Origin: Burkholderiales bacterium | Lineage (GTDB): Bacteria; Pseudomonadota; Gammaproteobacteria; Burkholderiales; Burkholderiaceae_C | Length of the DNA stretch: 64,000 bases | Direction: 5' to 3' | Assembly (NCBI GenBank): GCA_016223165.1 | Contig: JACRPO010000008.1 | Location: 301,309-365,308, forward strand | Shown here: positions 27,914 through 38,056 of the stretch, one piece after another | Numbering within the stretch: position 1 is the first letter of the stretch | How the letters are laid out: every line of letters begins with the position of its first letter | The notes under the pieces: generated by a model | Database searches by the model: none | What the model saw: only the letters and a program-made list of their open reading frames with translations | What the model was told of the DNA's origin: nothing | Position numbers and translations under genes: made by a program

Positions 27914-29494
27914 AAGCGCCGACCACCGCCAGCGCCGCCCAGGCCAGCGGCGCCACGCCGAAGCGCCCCGCCCACCACGCATAGGGCGTGACGCCCGCGC
28001 GCCCCTGCACCTTGGCCACCAGGGTGCCGCGCGTCTGCGGCACGACCATCGCCGCCACCAGGGCCTCGTGTGTGATGGCGGCGGTGGCGCCGGTGTTGGT
28101 GGCACGCACCATCGGCACCTGGAATTCGAGCGTGCGCAGGCGCGAGATGTGCAAGTGCTGGTCCACCGCGATCGTCGGCCCGAACCAGGCGATGTTGCTC
28201 AGGTTGGCCATCAGCGTCGGTGCCGCGTCGGCGCCGGCCACGAAGCGGCGCGCCAGCTCCTCGCCGAACAGGTCCTCATAGCAGATGTTGGGCGCGACGC
28301 GCTGGCCGGCGGCCAGGAAGGGCGGCGGGTCGAGGCGGCCGCGTGCGAAGTCGCCGAGCGGGATGTTCATCAGCTCGGTGAACCAGCGAAAGCCATAGGG
28401 GATGAATTCGCCGAAGGGCACGAGGTGTGCCTTGTCGTAGCGGTAGGGCGCGGCGGGGGCACCGGCGGCCGCAGCGGCCGGCGCCGGCAGCCCGACCACC
28501 GAGTTCGTGTAGCCGCGATCGAAGTCGCCGAGCGGCAGGCCGACCAGCGCAAAGCGGCCGGCGCCCGCGCCGCCGGCCGCGAAGTGATCGAGCAGGCCCT
28601 GCCAGTAGCCGGGCACGAAGTCCTGCAGTTGATCGGGCAGCAGCGGCACCGCCGTTTCCGGCACGACGACGAGGTCGGCACGCGCCGCGAGCAGCGCCTT
28701 CTGCACCGCGGCCAGCGTCTGCGGCAGGCGCCCGGCGTCGAACTTCTCGTCCTGCGGCACGTTCGTCTGCACGAGCGCCACCGCCAGGTCGCCGGCGGCG
28801 CGCGTGAAGCTCGGCACCGGCATCCGCGCCAGCAGCAGGAGCACGATGGCCGCGGCTGCCGCCGGCAGCCAGCGGCGCTCCGAGACGCCGAACGCCAGCC
28901 ACGCCGCGAGCCCGGCTCCGGCGGCGCCGATGCCGTAGACGCCGACCCAGGGCGCCAGGGCCGCCAGCGGCGCGTCGACCTGCGCATAGCCCGAGGCCAC
29001 CCACGGGAAGCCTGTGAAGACGACGCCGCGGGCCAGCTCGGCCAGCAGCCACAGCGCCGCGAAGAGGAGCGCATCGCGCCCGGCCCGGCCCGAGTCACGC
29101 CCCGAGTCCCGACCCGAGTCATTGCCCGTGCGCCAGCGCGAAAACGCCGCCGCCGCGGCTCCGAGGTAGAGCGACAGCAGCGACGCCAGCGCCAGCACGG
29201 CCAGCGCCGCCAGCGCCGCCGGCAGACCACCGTAGCGGTGCATGCTGATGAAGAGCCACCAGACGCCGGCCAGCAGCCAGCCCGTGCCGAAGCTCCAGCC
29301 GAGGAGGAAGGCGCGCGCCGGCGCGGCCCGCCGCAGCCGCCCCGCGAGCATGGCCGCGGCCAGCAGTGGCAGCGGCCACCAGGCCGTGCGCACGAAAGCC
29401 AGGGTCTGGGCTGCGCCCAGCGCGGCCAGCAGCACCGGCTCCAGCAGCGTCAGCCACCGGCGGCCGTCGCGCGGGGGGCCGTCAGGCCGCGCGC

Positions 29495-30388
29495 TCAAGC
29501 GACGTCGCCGCCCTCGGCCGGCTCGGTCTTGGGCACGCGTGCGACGCGAAACCAGCGCACGGCACCGCCGCGCGTCAGCATCACCGTGAAGCGCAGGCCG
29601 CCGAGCTCGAGCGCCTCGCCCCGGCGCGGCACCTGGCCGAGCTCGTGCGCGACGAGGCCGCCGATGGTGTCGAACTCGCCTTCGGGCAGGTGCGTGGTGA
29701 AGGCCTCGTTGACGGCGGCGATGGCCACGTCGCCGGCGACGCGGTGGCTGCCGTCGGCGAGCGTGTAGATGCCGTTCTCGCGCTCCTGCTCGTCGAACTC
29801 GTCCTCGATCTCGCCGACGATCTCCTCGAGCACGTCCTCGATGGTGATGAGGCCGGCGGTGTTGCCGAACTCGTCGATGACGATGGCCAGGTGGTTGCGG
29901 TTGGTGCGGAAGTCGCGCAGCAGCTCGTTCAGCCGCTTGCTCTCGGGCACGAAGACGGCCGGGCGGATGAGCGTGCGCAGGCTCAGCTCGGGCGAGCGCT
30001 GGCGCTTCAGCAGGTCCTTGGCCAGCAGGATGCCGATGATGTTGTCGCGCCCGCCCTCGTACACCGGGAAGCGCGAGTGCGCCGTGTCGATGACGAGGCC
30101 GAGCAGCTCGTCGTAGGGTGCATCGATGTCGAGCAGGTCCATGCGCGGCGCCGCCACCATCACGTCGCCGGCGGTCATGTCGGCCATGCGCAGCACGCCT
30201 TCGAGCATGACGCGCGATTCGGGCTCGATCAGCTCGCGGTGCTCGGCGTCGGCCAGGGTTTCCAGCAGCTCGGCCTTGCTGTCCGGGCCCGGCGAGACGA
30301 ACTCGACCAGGCGTTCGAAGAAGCCGCGCTTGCCTGGGCGCGGCTCGTTGGAGAGCGCGCCGGGGCGCGTCGACGGAGGTTCGGACAC
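29495..30388 (-). CDS. corC: HlyC/CorC (YbeX) family CBS-domain protein
   Basis: The 297-residue product is a soluble CorC/YbeX protein with two CBS domains (about 65-185; MVAAPRMDLLDIDAPYDELL opens the first) and a C-terminal CorC_HlyC domain containing DEFGNTAGLITIEDVLEEIVG near 170-190. The family is linked to magnesium/cobalt resistance and, as YbeX, to ribosome metabolism. It is the first gene of the corC-lnt pair, coupled by a 4-bp overlap. Start ATG at 30388. Confidence 0.93.
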   Translation of the reverse strand: MSEPPSTRPGALSNEPRPGKRGFFERLVEFVSPGPDSKAELLETLADAEHRELIEPESRVMLEGVLRMADMTAGDVMVAAPRMDLLDIDAPYDELLGLVIDTAHSRFPVYEGGRDNIIGILLAKDLLKRQRSPELSLRTLIRPAVFVPESKRLNELLRDFRTNRNHLAIVIDEFGNTAGLITIEDVLEEIVGEIEDEFDEQERENGIYTLADGSHRVAGDVAIAAVNEAFTTHLPEGEFDTIGGLVAHELGQVPRRGEALELGGLRFTVMLTRGGAVRWFRVARVPKTEPAEGGDVA

Positions 30389-30437
30389 GGAGGTGCCGGC
30401 AGTAGCGAGGGCGGGGAGGATACCGCAGCGCCCCGCC

Positions 30438-30526
30438 GGCCGATCGGGGCGCCGCGGGCGCGGGTTCGGGAGGTCGGCGGCGCCGGTTCCGGGGGTCGGC
30501 GGCGGCGATTCACCCGCGATTCACCC
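30438..30526. repeat. Short tandem repeats upstream of the COG0523 gene
   Basis: GCGATTCACCC occurs twice in direct succession at 30505-30515 and 30516-30526, an exact 11-bp tandem repeat. Just before it, two GGTTC(C)GGG-GGTCGGCGGCG units of about 22 bp follow each other. These lie in the 245-bp gap between divergent corC and the GTPase gene, upstream of the promoter-like site at 30532. Confidence 0.65.
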
Positions 30527-30531
30527 TCGGC

Positions 30532-30560
30532 TTGACAGCCCCGGGCACTTGCAAGACATT
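30532..30560 (+). promoter_or_regulatory. Possible sigma-70 promoter for the COG0523 GTPase gene
   Basis: A perfect -35 hexamer TTGACA at 30532-30537 is followed after 17 bp by GACATT at 30555-30560, a weak -10 element. It lies about 75 bp before the ATG at 30634, in the correct orientation. The weak -10 suggests an activator or only modest strength. Confidence 0.4.
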
Positions 30561-30633
30561 CCGCCGCCCTCATCTTCCGGGCCCGCGGCATGTGCCGCAC
30601 CCCCCGCTTCACCGCTCTCGCGCGTCCACCACC

Positions 30634-31680
30634 ATGTCATTGATCCCCGCCACCATCCTCACGGGCTTCCTCGGCGCCGGCAAGACCACGCTGCTCAAGC
30701 GCGTGCTCACCGAGGCGCACGGCCAGAAGATCGCCGTCATCGAGAACGAATTCGGCGAGGAGAACATCGACAACGACATCCTCGCCGTCAACACCGAGGA
30801 GCAGATCATCCAGATGAACAACGGCTGCGTCTGCTGCACGATCCGCGAGGACCTGCGCAGCACGCTTTCCGACCTGGCCGAGAAGCGGCGCAAGGGTGAG
30901 CTGCAGTTCGACCGCGTCGTCATCGAGACCACCGGCCTCGCCGACCCCGGCCCGGTGGCGCAGACCTTCTTCATGGACGACGAGATCGCCGAAAGCTACC
31001 TGCTCGACAGCGTGCTGACGCTGGTGGACGCCAAGCACGCCGAGGGGCAGCTCGACACGCGCCAGGAGGCGCGGCGGCAGGTCGGCTTTGCCGACCAGAT
31101 CTTCATCAGCAAGAGCGACCTCGTGGCCAAGGACGAGGTCGACGCGCTCATCCACCGCCTGAAGCACATGAACCCGCGCGCACCGCAGCGCACGGTGCAT
31201 TTCGGCGAGGTGCCGATCACCGAGGTCTTCGACCTGAAGGGCTTCAACCTCAACGCCAAGCTCGATATCGACCCGGAGTTCCTGAGCGGCGATGGCCATG
31301 GCGGGCATGACCACCACGACCATGACCACGACGACCACGAGCACGGTGAGCACTGCGACCACCCGCACCACCACGCGCACGACGACGACGTGAAGAGCTT
31401 CGTCTTCCGCAACAAGCGCCCGTTCAACCCGGCCAAGCTGGAAGACTTCCTCGGCGCCATCGTGCAGGTGTACGGGCCCAAGATGCTGCGCTACAAGGGC
31501 GTGCTGAACATGAAGGGCAGCGAGCGCAAGGTCATCTTCCAGGGCGTGCACCAGCTCATGGGCAGCGACCTCGGCCCCAAGTGGGCGCCCGGTGAAGAGA
31601 AGGTGAGCAAGATGGTCTTCATCGGCATCGACCTGCCCAGGGAAGTGCTGATGCAGGGCCTGGAGCAGTGCCTGGCCTGA
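30634..31680 (+). CDS. COG0523 (CobW-like) GTPase with histidine-rich metal-binding loop
   Basis: The 348-residue product belongs to the CobW/COG0523 P-loop GTPases, which deliver metals to client proteins. The P-loop GFLGAGKTTLLKR lies near 10-22, the metal-binding NNGCVCCTIREDL (CxCC) near 68-80, and ETTGLADPGPV near 99-109. A long His/Asp-rich insertion near 225-255 (HDHHDHDHDDHEH) should bind zinc or another divalent metal. It lies upstream of a DksA with only one finger cysteine, a pairing reminiscent of zinc-sparing DksA systems. Which metal and which client it serves is not shown by sequence. Confidence 0.92.
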   Translation: MSLIPATILTGFLGAGKTTLLKRVLTEAHGQKIAVIENEFGEENIDNDILAVNTEEQIIQMNNGCVCCTIREDLRSTLSDLAEKRRKGELQFDRVVIETTGLADPGPVAQTFFMDDEIAESYLLDSVLTLVDAKHAEGQLDTRQEARRQVGFADQIFISKSDLVAKDEVDALIHRLKHMNPRAPQRTVHFGEVPITEVFDLKGFNLNAKLDIDPEFLSGDGHGGHDHHDHDHDDHEHGEHCDHPHHHAHDDDVKSFVFRNKRPFNPAKLEDFLGAIVQVYGPKMLRYKGVLNMKGSERKVIFQGVHQLMGSDLGPKWAPGEEKVSKMVFIGIDLPREVLMQGLEQCLA

Positions 31681-31765
31681 GCCGCCGGAGCCGCCAACCG
31701 GCGGCGCCGGCAGAGCCGTGGCCGACTTCGTGAAGGGCCTGACGCACCCCCCAATCCAAGCCTCG

Positions 31766-31794
31766 TCAACCCCCGCCACCCCGTGACTACAATC
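31766..31794 (+). promoter_or_regulatory. Possible promoter upstream of dksA
   Basis: TACAAT at 31789-31794 is a good -10 hexamer; 17 bp upstream is GTCAAC (31766-31771), a poor -35. It lies 120 bp before the dksA GTG in a 233-bp gap after the COG0523 gene. This suggests dksA has its own promoter. Confidence 0.35.
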
Positions 31795-31913
31795 CGCGCG
31801 CCTCGAAGACCCCCGGCCCCTTGGTCGAGCCCGGCGGGGGCCTTGCAGGGTGGCCGGTCTTGCGCCGTGATGCCGGTCGTATCGAAGTGTTCGTCTGAGG
31901 CGAGGAGAAGCCC

Positions 31914-32915
31914 GTGAGCAAGCCCCCGGCCAAGGCGCCTGCAAAGGCCCCGGCAAAGTCTGCGGGCAAGCCTGCGCCCAAGGCAGCAGCCAAGCCAGCG
32001 GCCGCCCCTGCAGCGAAGAAGCCCGCCGCCAAGCCGGCGGCCAAACCCGCCACCAAACCCGCCACCAAACCGGTCGCCAAGCACGTCACCAAGCCGGTCG
32101 CCGCACCCGCCGCAAAACCATTGGCGCAGCCGGCCGCGAAGGCCGCCATCAAACCCGAGTCGAAAACCACCCCGAGTCCCGCCGGCAAGTCCGTGGCCAA
32201 GCCGGCGGCCATGCCCTCCACCAAGCCGACACCCGCCGCCGCACCGGCCAAGCCGGCCGCGGCAGCATCCGCGCCGGCATCGACCCGGCTGTCGGGGGCT
32301 CCGTCACCCATGACGATGGGCAGCGCCGTCGCGCTTGCGCCCGTCACCTCCCACTCCACCTTTGCGGCTCCCGTGTCCAACCGGTTTACCGACCGCTTCG
32401 CACCGCCGCGCCCCACTGCACCCGAAGTGATCGAAGCCTCCAGCACCCGCCCGCCGAAGAAGATCGACCCCAAGCTCGCCAACGCCTGGAAGACCAAGGC
32501 CGGCCGCGACCTCACCGAAGACGAACTGCTCGCCATGCCCGACAGCGAGTACATGAACGAGAAGCAGCTCGAGTTCTTCCGCACCCGCCTGGCGCAGCAG
32601 AAGGACGACCTGCTGTCCAATGCCGGCGAGACCACCGAGCACCTGCGCGAGGACACCTCCATCGTGCCCGACCCGGTGGATCGTGCCACCATCGAGGAAG
32701 AGCATGCCCTGGAGTTGCGCACGCGCGACCGCGAGCGCAAGCTGCTGAAGAAGATCTCGCAATCGCTGGCGCGCCTGGAGAGCGGCGACTACGGCTACTG
32801 CGACGAAACGGGTGAGCCGATCGGCCTTGCCCGCCTGCTGGCCCGACCCACGGCGACGCTGTCGCTCGAGGCGCAGCAGCGGCGCGAGCTCAAGCAGAAG
32901 ATGTTCGGCGATTGA
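31914..32915 (+). CDS. dksA: RNA polymerase-binding transcription factor DksA with long Lys/Ala/Pro-rich N-terminal tail
   Basis: DksA binds the secondary channel of RNA polymerase and acts with ppGpp in the stringent response. The last 150 residues are standard DksA: coiled coil with DPVDRATIEEEHALELRTRD, then GYCDETGEPIGLARLLARPT and a terminal helix. Only one of the four classical zinc cysteines is present, as is usual in betaproteobacteria. The first 165 residues are a histone H1-like array of AKPAAKPA-type repeats, making the protein 333 residues instead of about 150. GTG at 31914 is supported by GAGGAG about ten bases upstream. It follows the COG0523 GTPase gene. Confidence 0.93.
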   Translation: MSKPPAKAPAKAPAKSAGKPAPKAAAKPAAAPAAKKPAAKPAAKPATKPATKPVAKHVTKPVAAPAAKPLAQPAAKAAIKPESKTTPSPAGKSVAKPAAMPSTKPTPAAAPAKPAAAASAPASTRLSGAPSPMTMGSAVALAPVTSHSTFAAPVSNRFTDRFAPPRPTAPEVIEASSTRPPKKIDPKLANAWKTKAGRDLTEDELLAMPDSEYMNEKQLEFFRTRLAQQKDDLLSNAGETTEHLREDTSIVPDPVDRATIEEEHALELRTRDRERKLLKKISQSLARLESGDYGYCDETGEPIGLARLLARPTATLSLEAQQRRELKQKMFGD

Positions 32916-33043
32916 GGGTCCGTCGGGCAGCGGCCCGCCGCCCTGGGAGTGTGGGCGGCCTCGTGCGCAATGTGACGCGGCCCCCCGGGGCTCGGCGCTG
33001 CCGTGTGCCTGGACCCAGCCGGCGCCCGGAGTAAAGTCAGCCC

Positions 33044-34852
33044 ATGGCCGAGAACGAAAGCTTCTTCCGCAAGGTGGTACGGTTCGTCGCGAACCCGGCC
33101 ACCGACTGGAACGAGCTCAACTCCCGGCAGGACGATTCACGCGAACTCGACCTCGAGAAGTCCGAGCTGAAGGCGATGATCGAGCGCAAGCGGCGCAACG
33201 ATTTCGTGCGCAAGCGCGAGTTCGACATGCTGCGTCGCATCCGCCGCGAGGGCCTGTCGCCGGAGCAGGCGGCGGCGCTCGAAGGCGCCTCGCGCATGGA
33301 CGATTCCGAGGCCCGCCTCACCGACGCGCCGGCGCGCGCCGATGGCGCCGTGAAGGCCAAGATCGACGAGATCGAGCAGCAGATGGTGGGCGAGGGCTTC
33401 GCCTCCGGGCCGCGGCGCCCGCCCGCACCGCCGCCCGCGGCGCCCAGCCAGGGCTACAGCCCACCCCCGCGCCCCGCCCCTGCGGCCGAACTGCCGATGC
33501 TGCACGACGAGGTGCGCGGCCATGCCGAGGCCGAAGAGCCCGAACTCGACCGGTCCTTGTACGAGCCGCCACCGCCGCCGCATGGCCCGGGCCCGCGCGA
33601 CACAGGGGGTGCAGCGCCCGCCCCCGCGGCGCGCGGCCTGCCGCCGCTCTCGCACCCCGCACCCGCGCTGGCGCCGGTGCACTTCGCGCCGACCACCGAC
33701 GCCGCCACCGGTGACCTGAACAGCCCCTTTGCCGTCGAAGTGAGCGAGGTCATGCACGACCCCGAGCTCGACGAGCCGGTGATCTCGTTCGCCAATGCCG
33801 ACTTCCAGCAGTGCGAAGACGCGCTGCAGCGTCTCACCGGCGCCGCCGGTGTACGCCATCAGCACGCCGAGACCTGGCTGGTGCTGTTCGACCTGTACCG
33901 CGCCACCGGCCAGCAGCAGCGCTTCGAAAGCCTGGCGCTCGACTACGCGCAGCAGTTCGGCTGGTCGGCACCGCAGTACTACTCGCTGCCCAAGCTGGTC
34001 GCCGAGGCCATCGCCGACGAGCCGGTCCTGACGAGTTCCGCATCGGCCTCGAGCCGCGTCGCCGGCGGTGACGTCGGCTGGGTGAGCCCGCCGCTGCTCG
34101 ACATCGACGCCGTCGCACGGCTGCGTTCGCAGACCCTGCAGATGCCGTTGCCCTGGATCTTCGACTGGGGCCAGTTGCGCGGCATCGAGGCCGAGGCAGC
34201 GATGCAGCTGTCGACGCTGTTCCGCCTGTGGGCCGGGCAGAACATCGAGATGCGCTGGATCGGCGGCGACCGCCTCTTCCAGGTGCTGGCCGAGGCGGCG
34301 CCCACCGGCGTGCGCGACGCCGATCCGGCCTTCTGGCTGACGCGCCTGGACGGGCTGCGCCTGGCCAACCGGGCCGACCAGTTCGACGAGGCGGCCATCG
34401 ACTACTGCGTCACCTACGAGGTCTCGCCGCCTTCGTGGGAGGCCGCGCGCTGCAAGGTGCACATCAGCGGCCAGAGCGTCTCGACGCGCACGCCGCCGAT
34501 GTCGGTGGTGAGCGACGTGTCGACGAGCTTCATGGAGTCGGGCCTGGCGGAAGACGCCGCCACCGGCGTCGAGGTGGCCAACGTCGAACTGTCGGGCCAG
34601 CTCGTCGGCGACATCAGCAACACGCTGAAGAAGCTCGACGGCGAGCTCGGCCAGGCGCCGCTGGTCAACGTCTCGTGCACGCGCCTGATCCGCGTCGACT
34701 TCATCGCCGCCGGCGACCTGCTGAACTGGGTGCTGGCGCGCCGCGGCGAGGGCCGTACGGTGCAGTTCGCCGAGTCGCACCGCCTGGTGGCGCTGTTCTT
34801 CGGTGCCATGGGCATCAACGAGCACGCCAAGGTTGTCGTGCGCAAGGTGTGA
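33044..34852 (+). CDS. STAS-domain protein of unknown function
   Basis: The 602-residue product has a charged N-terminal region with coiled coil (about 15-65), a long Pro/Ala-rich linker (about 125-215), a TPR-like helical middle (about 255-330; [21 protein letters not shown] would cover part of it), and a C-terminal STAS-like domain (about 510-600; [20 protein letters not shown] then [16 protein letters not shown]). No signal peptide is seen. The gene lies between dksA and hslV on the same strand, an arrangement I recall in Burkholderiales. The function is unknown; STAS domains usually mediate regulatory protein contacts. Confidence 0.75.
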   Translation: MAENESFFRKVVRFVANPATDWNELNSRQDDSRELDLEKSELKAMIERKRRNDFVRKREFDMLRRIRREGLSPEQAAALEGASRMDDSEARLTDAPARADGAVKAKIDEIEQQMVGEGFASGPRRPPAPPPAAPSQGYSPPPRPAPAAELPMLHDEVRGHAEAEEPELDRSLYEPPPPPHGPGPRDTGGAAPAPAARGLPPLSHPAPALAPVHFAPTTDAATGDLNSPFAVEVSEVMHDPELDEPVISFANADFQQCEDALQRLTGAAGVRHQHAETWLVLFDLYRATGQQQRFESLALDYAQQFGWSAPQYYSLPKLVAEAIADEPVLTSSASASSRVAGGDVGWVSPPLLDIDAVARLRSQTLQMPLPWIFDWGQLRGIEAEAAMQLSTLFRLWAGQNIEMRWIGGDRLFQVLAEAAPTGVRDADPAFWLTRLDGLRLANRADQFDEAAIDYCVTYEVSPPSWEAARCKVHISGQSVSTRTPPMSVVSDVSTSFMESGLAEDAATGVEVANVELSGQLVGDISNTLKKLDGELGQAPLVNVSCTRLIRVDFIAAGDLLNWVLARRGEGRTVQFAESHRLVALFFGAMGINEHAKVVVRKV

Positions 34853-34980
34853 GCTCGACCCTGGCGTAGCGATCCGCCGGCGGCGTCCGGCGAGCCGGCA
34901 GGACGGCAGCCCGTGGCGGTCATCGGCCGGGAAGCCCATGCTCCTCTTGGCGGGTCCGGCAACGCCGCTACAGTGCCGGC

Positions 34981-35517
34981 ATGGACCCATTCCACGGCAC
35001 CACCATCCTGAGCGTGCGGCGCGGCGGCCAGGTCGCGCTCGGCGGCGACGGCCAGGTCACGCTCGGCCAGATCGTCGTCAAGTCGAGCGCGCGCAAGGTG
35101 CGCAAGATCTACCGCGACCAGGTGCTCGCGGGCTTCGCCGGCGCCACGGCCGATGCCTTCACGCTCTTCGAGCGCTTCGAGGCCAAGCTCGAGAAGCACC
35201 AGGGCCACCTGCAGAAGGCGGCCATCGAACTGACCAAGGACTGGCGCACCGACCGCGTGCTGCGCCGCCTGGAGGCCATGCTCGCCGTGGCCGACAAGGA
35301 CCACTCTCTCATCATCACCGGCAACGGCGATGCGCTCGAGCCCGAGCACGGCATCGTCGCGCTCGGTTCGGGCGGCCCTTATGCGCAGGCGGCCGCGCGG
35401 GCCTTGCTCGAGCACTCGCAGCTGCCGGCGGCCGAGATCGTCAAGCAGTCGCTGAAGATCGCCGCCGACCTGTGCATCTACACCAACCAGCACCATACGA
35501 TCGAGGTGCTCGAGTGA
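34981..35517 (+). CDS. hslV: ATP-dependent protease subunit HslV
   Basis: HslV is the proteasome-like peptidase of the HslUV complex. The 178-residue product carries a short MDPFHG propeptide before the catalytic threonine T7 ([20 protein letters not shown] spans the mature start); such propeptides are normal in Burkholderiales. Conserved [17 protein letters not shown] and [16 protein letters not shown] are intact. It overlaps hslU by 4 bp (GTGA). Start ATG at 34981. Confidence 0.97.
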   Translation: MDPFHGTTILSVRRGGQVALGGDGQVTLGQIVVKSSARKVRKIYRDQVLAGFAGATADAFTLFERFEAKLEKHQGHLQKAAIELTKDWRTDRVLRRLEAMLAVADKDHSLIITGNGDALEPEHGIVALGSGGPYAQAAARALLEHSQLPAAEIVKQSLKIAADLCIYTNQHHTIEVLE

Positions 35518-36893
35518 GCGCCGCCCCCGAGAAGCAGCCGGCGAAGAGCGCGATGACGCCGCGCGAGATCGTCTCCGAGCTCGACCGCCACATCGTCGGC
35601 CAGCAGGCCGCCAAGCGCGCCGTGGCGATCGCGCTGCGCAACCGCTGGCGCCGCCAGCAGGTGGACGACAAGCTGCGAAGCGAGATCACGCCGAAGAACA
35701 TCCTCATGATCGGCCCCACCGGCGTCGGCAAGACCGAGATCGCGCGCCGCCTGGCGCGCCTGGCCGACGCCCCCTTCGTCAAGGTGGAGGCGACCAAGTT
35801 CACCGAGGTGGGCTACGTCGGCAAGGACGTCGACACGATCGTGCGCGACCTCGTCGACGTGGCGGTGAAGCAGGAGCGCGAGCGCCAGATGCGCGCGCTG
35901 CGCACGCGCGCCGAAGACGCCGCCGAGGAGCGGCTGCTCGACGTGCTGGTGCCGCCTGCGCGCAGCGTGGGCTTCACCGCCGGCACGACGGCGGAACCGG
36001 CCGCCGACAACACGGCGCGCCAGGTGATGCGCAAGCGGCTGCGCGAGGGCACGCTCGACGATCGCGAGGTCGAAGTCGAGCTGGCCGAGACGAAGCCCTC
36101 GCTCGAGATCCTCGGGCCGCAAGGCCTGCCCGGCATGGAGGAGATGGCCGAGCAGCTGAAAGGCCTCTTCGAGCAGGCACGCGGCCAGCGCAAGCGGGCG
36201 CAGAAGATGAAAGTGCGCGAAGCCCTCGAGCGCCTCACCGAGGAGGAAGCCGCCCGCCTCGTCAACGAGGACGAGATCCGGTCTTCGGCGCTCGCCAATG
36301 CCGAGGGCAACGGCATCGTCTTCATCGACGAGATCGACAAGGTGGCTTCGCGCAGCGAGACGCAGGGCGCCGACGTGAGCCGCCAGGGCGTGCAGCGCGA
36401 CCTGCTGCCGCTGGTGGAGGGCACCACCGTCAGCACCAAGTACGGCGTCGTCAAGACCGACCACATGCTCTTCATCGCCAGCGGCGCCTTCCACCTCGCG
36501 CGGCCGAGCGACCTGATTCCCGAGCTCCAGGGCCGCTTTCCGATCCGCGTCGAGCTCTCGTCGCTCTCGGTGGCCGACTTCGAAGCCATCCTCACGAGCA
36601 CGCAGGCCAGCCTCGTCACCCAATACACAGCGCTGCTCGCCACCGAAGGCGTGACGCTCGCGTTCACGCCCGAGGCGGTGCGCCGCATCGCCGAGATCGC
36701 CTTCGAGGTCAACGAGCGCACCGAGAACATCGGCGCGCGGCGGCTGGCCACGGTGATGGAGCGGCTGCTCGACGACGTCAGCTTCGACGCGCCGCAGCGC
36801 GGCGGCCAGACGGTGCGTATCGACGCCGCCGAGGTCGATCGGCACCTCGGAGAGCTCGCACGCGACGAGGACCTGTCGCGCTTCATCCTGTGA
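35514..36893 (+). CDS. hslU: ATP-dependent protease ATPase subunit HslU
   Basis: HslU is the AAA+ unfoldase that feeds HslV. GTG at 35514 overlaps the hslV stop, giving 459 residues; ATG at 35553 ([16 protein letters not shown], 446 residues) matches the usual N-terminus more closely and is the alternative. The Walker [16 protein letters not shown] lies near 65-79, Walker [10 protein letters not shown] near 262-270, the I domain sits between them, and the C-terminus [18 protein letters not shown] ends in the conserved RFIL. The order hslV-hslU is standard. Confidence 0.96.
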   Translation: MSAAPEKQPAKSAMTPREIVSELDRHIVGQQAAKRAVAIALRNRWRRQQVDDKLRSEITPKNILMIGPTGVGKTEIARRLARLADAPFVKVEATKFTEVGYVGKDVDTIVRDLVDVAVKQERERQMRALRTRAEDAAEERLLDVLVPPARSVGFTAGTTAEPAADNTARQVMRKRLREGTLDDREVEVELAETKPSLEILGPQGLPGMEEMAEQLKGLFEQARGQRKRAQKMKVREALERLTEEEAARLVNEDEIRSSALANAEGNGIVFIDEIDKVASRSETQGADVSRQGVQRDLLPLVEGTTVSTKYGVVKTDHMLFIASGAFHLARPSDLIPELQGRFPIRVELSSLSVADFEAILTSTQASLVTQYTALLATEGVTLAFTPEAVRRIAEIAFEVNERTENIGARRLATVMERLLDDVSFDAPQRGGQTVRIDAAEVDRHLGELARDEDLSRFIL

Positions 36894-37010
36894 TGGCAAT
36901 GCCGCATCGCGAAGCCACGCGTCCGGGGCACCGCCGCCGCGGCCGCATCCGGGGCGGCGGCGGCGAGCCCTGCCTGCCTACACTCGCACCCTTCGCGCAA
37001 GGAGAGCCCC

Positions 37011-37991
37011 ATGCCTGCAGCCCCCGCCCGGCGCCCGCTCGGCCAGAGCGGCCTCGAGGTCGCGCCGATCGCCTTCGGCGGCAACGTGTTCGGCTGGACG
37101 GCCGACGAGAAGACCTCGTTCGAGCTGCTCGACGCCTTCGTCGACGCCGGCTTCAACCTCATCGACACGGCCGATGTCTATTCGCGCTGGGTGAGCGGGC
37201 ATGTCGGCGGCGAGAGCGAGGCGATCATCGGTCGCTGGCTGAAGGCGAGCGGCAATCGCGACCGCGTGCTCATCGCCACCAAGGTGGGCAAGCCGATGGG
37301 CGACGAGGGATCGGGTCGCACCGGCCTGTCGCGCCGCTGGATCCGCGAGGCGGTGCACGATTCGCTGATGCGCCTGCAGACCGACCGCATCGACCTCTAC
37401 CAGTCGCACGACGACGATGCGAGCACGCCTTTCGAAGAGACCTTCGGCGCCTTCGCCGAACTGATCGCCGAAGGCAAGGTGCGCGCCATCGGTGCCAGCA
37501 ACCACAGCGCGCCGCGCCTGGCCGAAGCGCTGGCAGCGAGCGAGCGCCTGAGACTGCCGCGCTACGAGAGCCTGCAACCGCACTACAACCTGATGGAGCG
37601 CGCGGGCTACGAGGCCGAACTGGAGCCGCTCGTGCGCCGCAAGGGCCTGGGCGTCATCAACTTCTTCGGCCTGGCGCGCGGCTTCCTCACCGGCAAGTAC
37701 CGCAGCGAGGCCGACCTCGCGAAGAGCGCGCGCGGCGGCGGCGTCAAGGGCTATCTCAATGCCCGCGGCTTCGCCGTGCTGAAGGCGCTGGACGAGGTGG
37801 CCGCGGCACACGCGAGCGAACGTGCCACGCCGGCGCAGGTGGCGCTGGCCTGGCAGATTGCGCGGCCCGGCATCACGGCGCCGATCGCCAGCGCCACGAG
37901 CGTGGCGCAGTGGCAGGAGCTCGCCGGCGCGGCACGCCTCGTGCTTGCCGCCGATGAGATCACGGCGCTCGATCGCGCCAGCGCCGATTGA
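37011..37991 (+). CDS. Aldo/keto reductase
   Basis: The 326-residue TIM-barrel oxidoreductase uses NADPH. Catalytic residues are visible: Asp-Tyr in LIDTADVYSRW near 49-59, Lys in VLIATKVGKP near 84-93, and His in LYQSHDDD near 126-133. It resembles the YajO/Tas-type group acting on varied carbonyl compounds. GAAGGAGAG-like sequence (AAGGAGAGCCCC) precedes ATG 37011. It lies alone between hslU and the AMP nucleosidase gene on the same strand. The substrate is unknown. Confidence 0.9.
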   Translation: MPAAPARRPLGQSGLEVAPIAFGGNVFGWTADEKTSFELLDAFVDAGFNLIDTADVYSRWVSGHVGGESEAIIGRWLKASGNRDRVLIATKVGKPMGDEGSGRTGLSRRWIREAVHDSLMRLQTDRIDLYQSHDDDASTPFEETFGAFAELIAEGKVRAIGASNHSAPRLAEALAASERLRLPRYESLQPHYNLMERAGYEAELEPLVRRKGLGVINFFGLARGFLTGKYRSEADLAKSARGGGVKGYLNARGFAVLKALDEVAAAHASERATPAQVALAWQIARPGITAPIASATSVAQWQELAGAARLVLAADEITALDRASAD

Positions 37992-38056
37992 GGCCGACCG
38001 TGGCCGACTGAATCCGACTGCACTCGACCGAACCGACCGACCCTGCTCACCCCCAG
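37992..38056. repeat. Degenerate 10-bp repeat (CCGAC core) in intergenic gap
   Basis: The 65-bp gap between the aldo/keto reductase and the AMP nucleosidase gene is built largely of CCGAC or CCGACT/CCGACC cores at roughly 10-bp spacing (GGCCGACCGT, GGCCGACTGA, ATCCGACTGC, ACTCGACCGA, ACCGACCGAC). It has the same character as the gap at 42756-42887. Confidence 0.6.
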
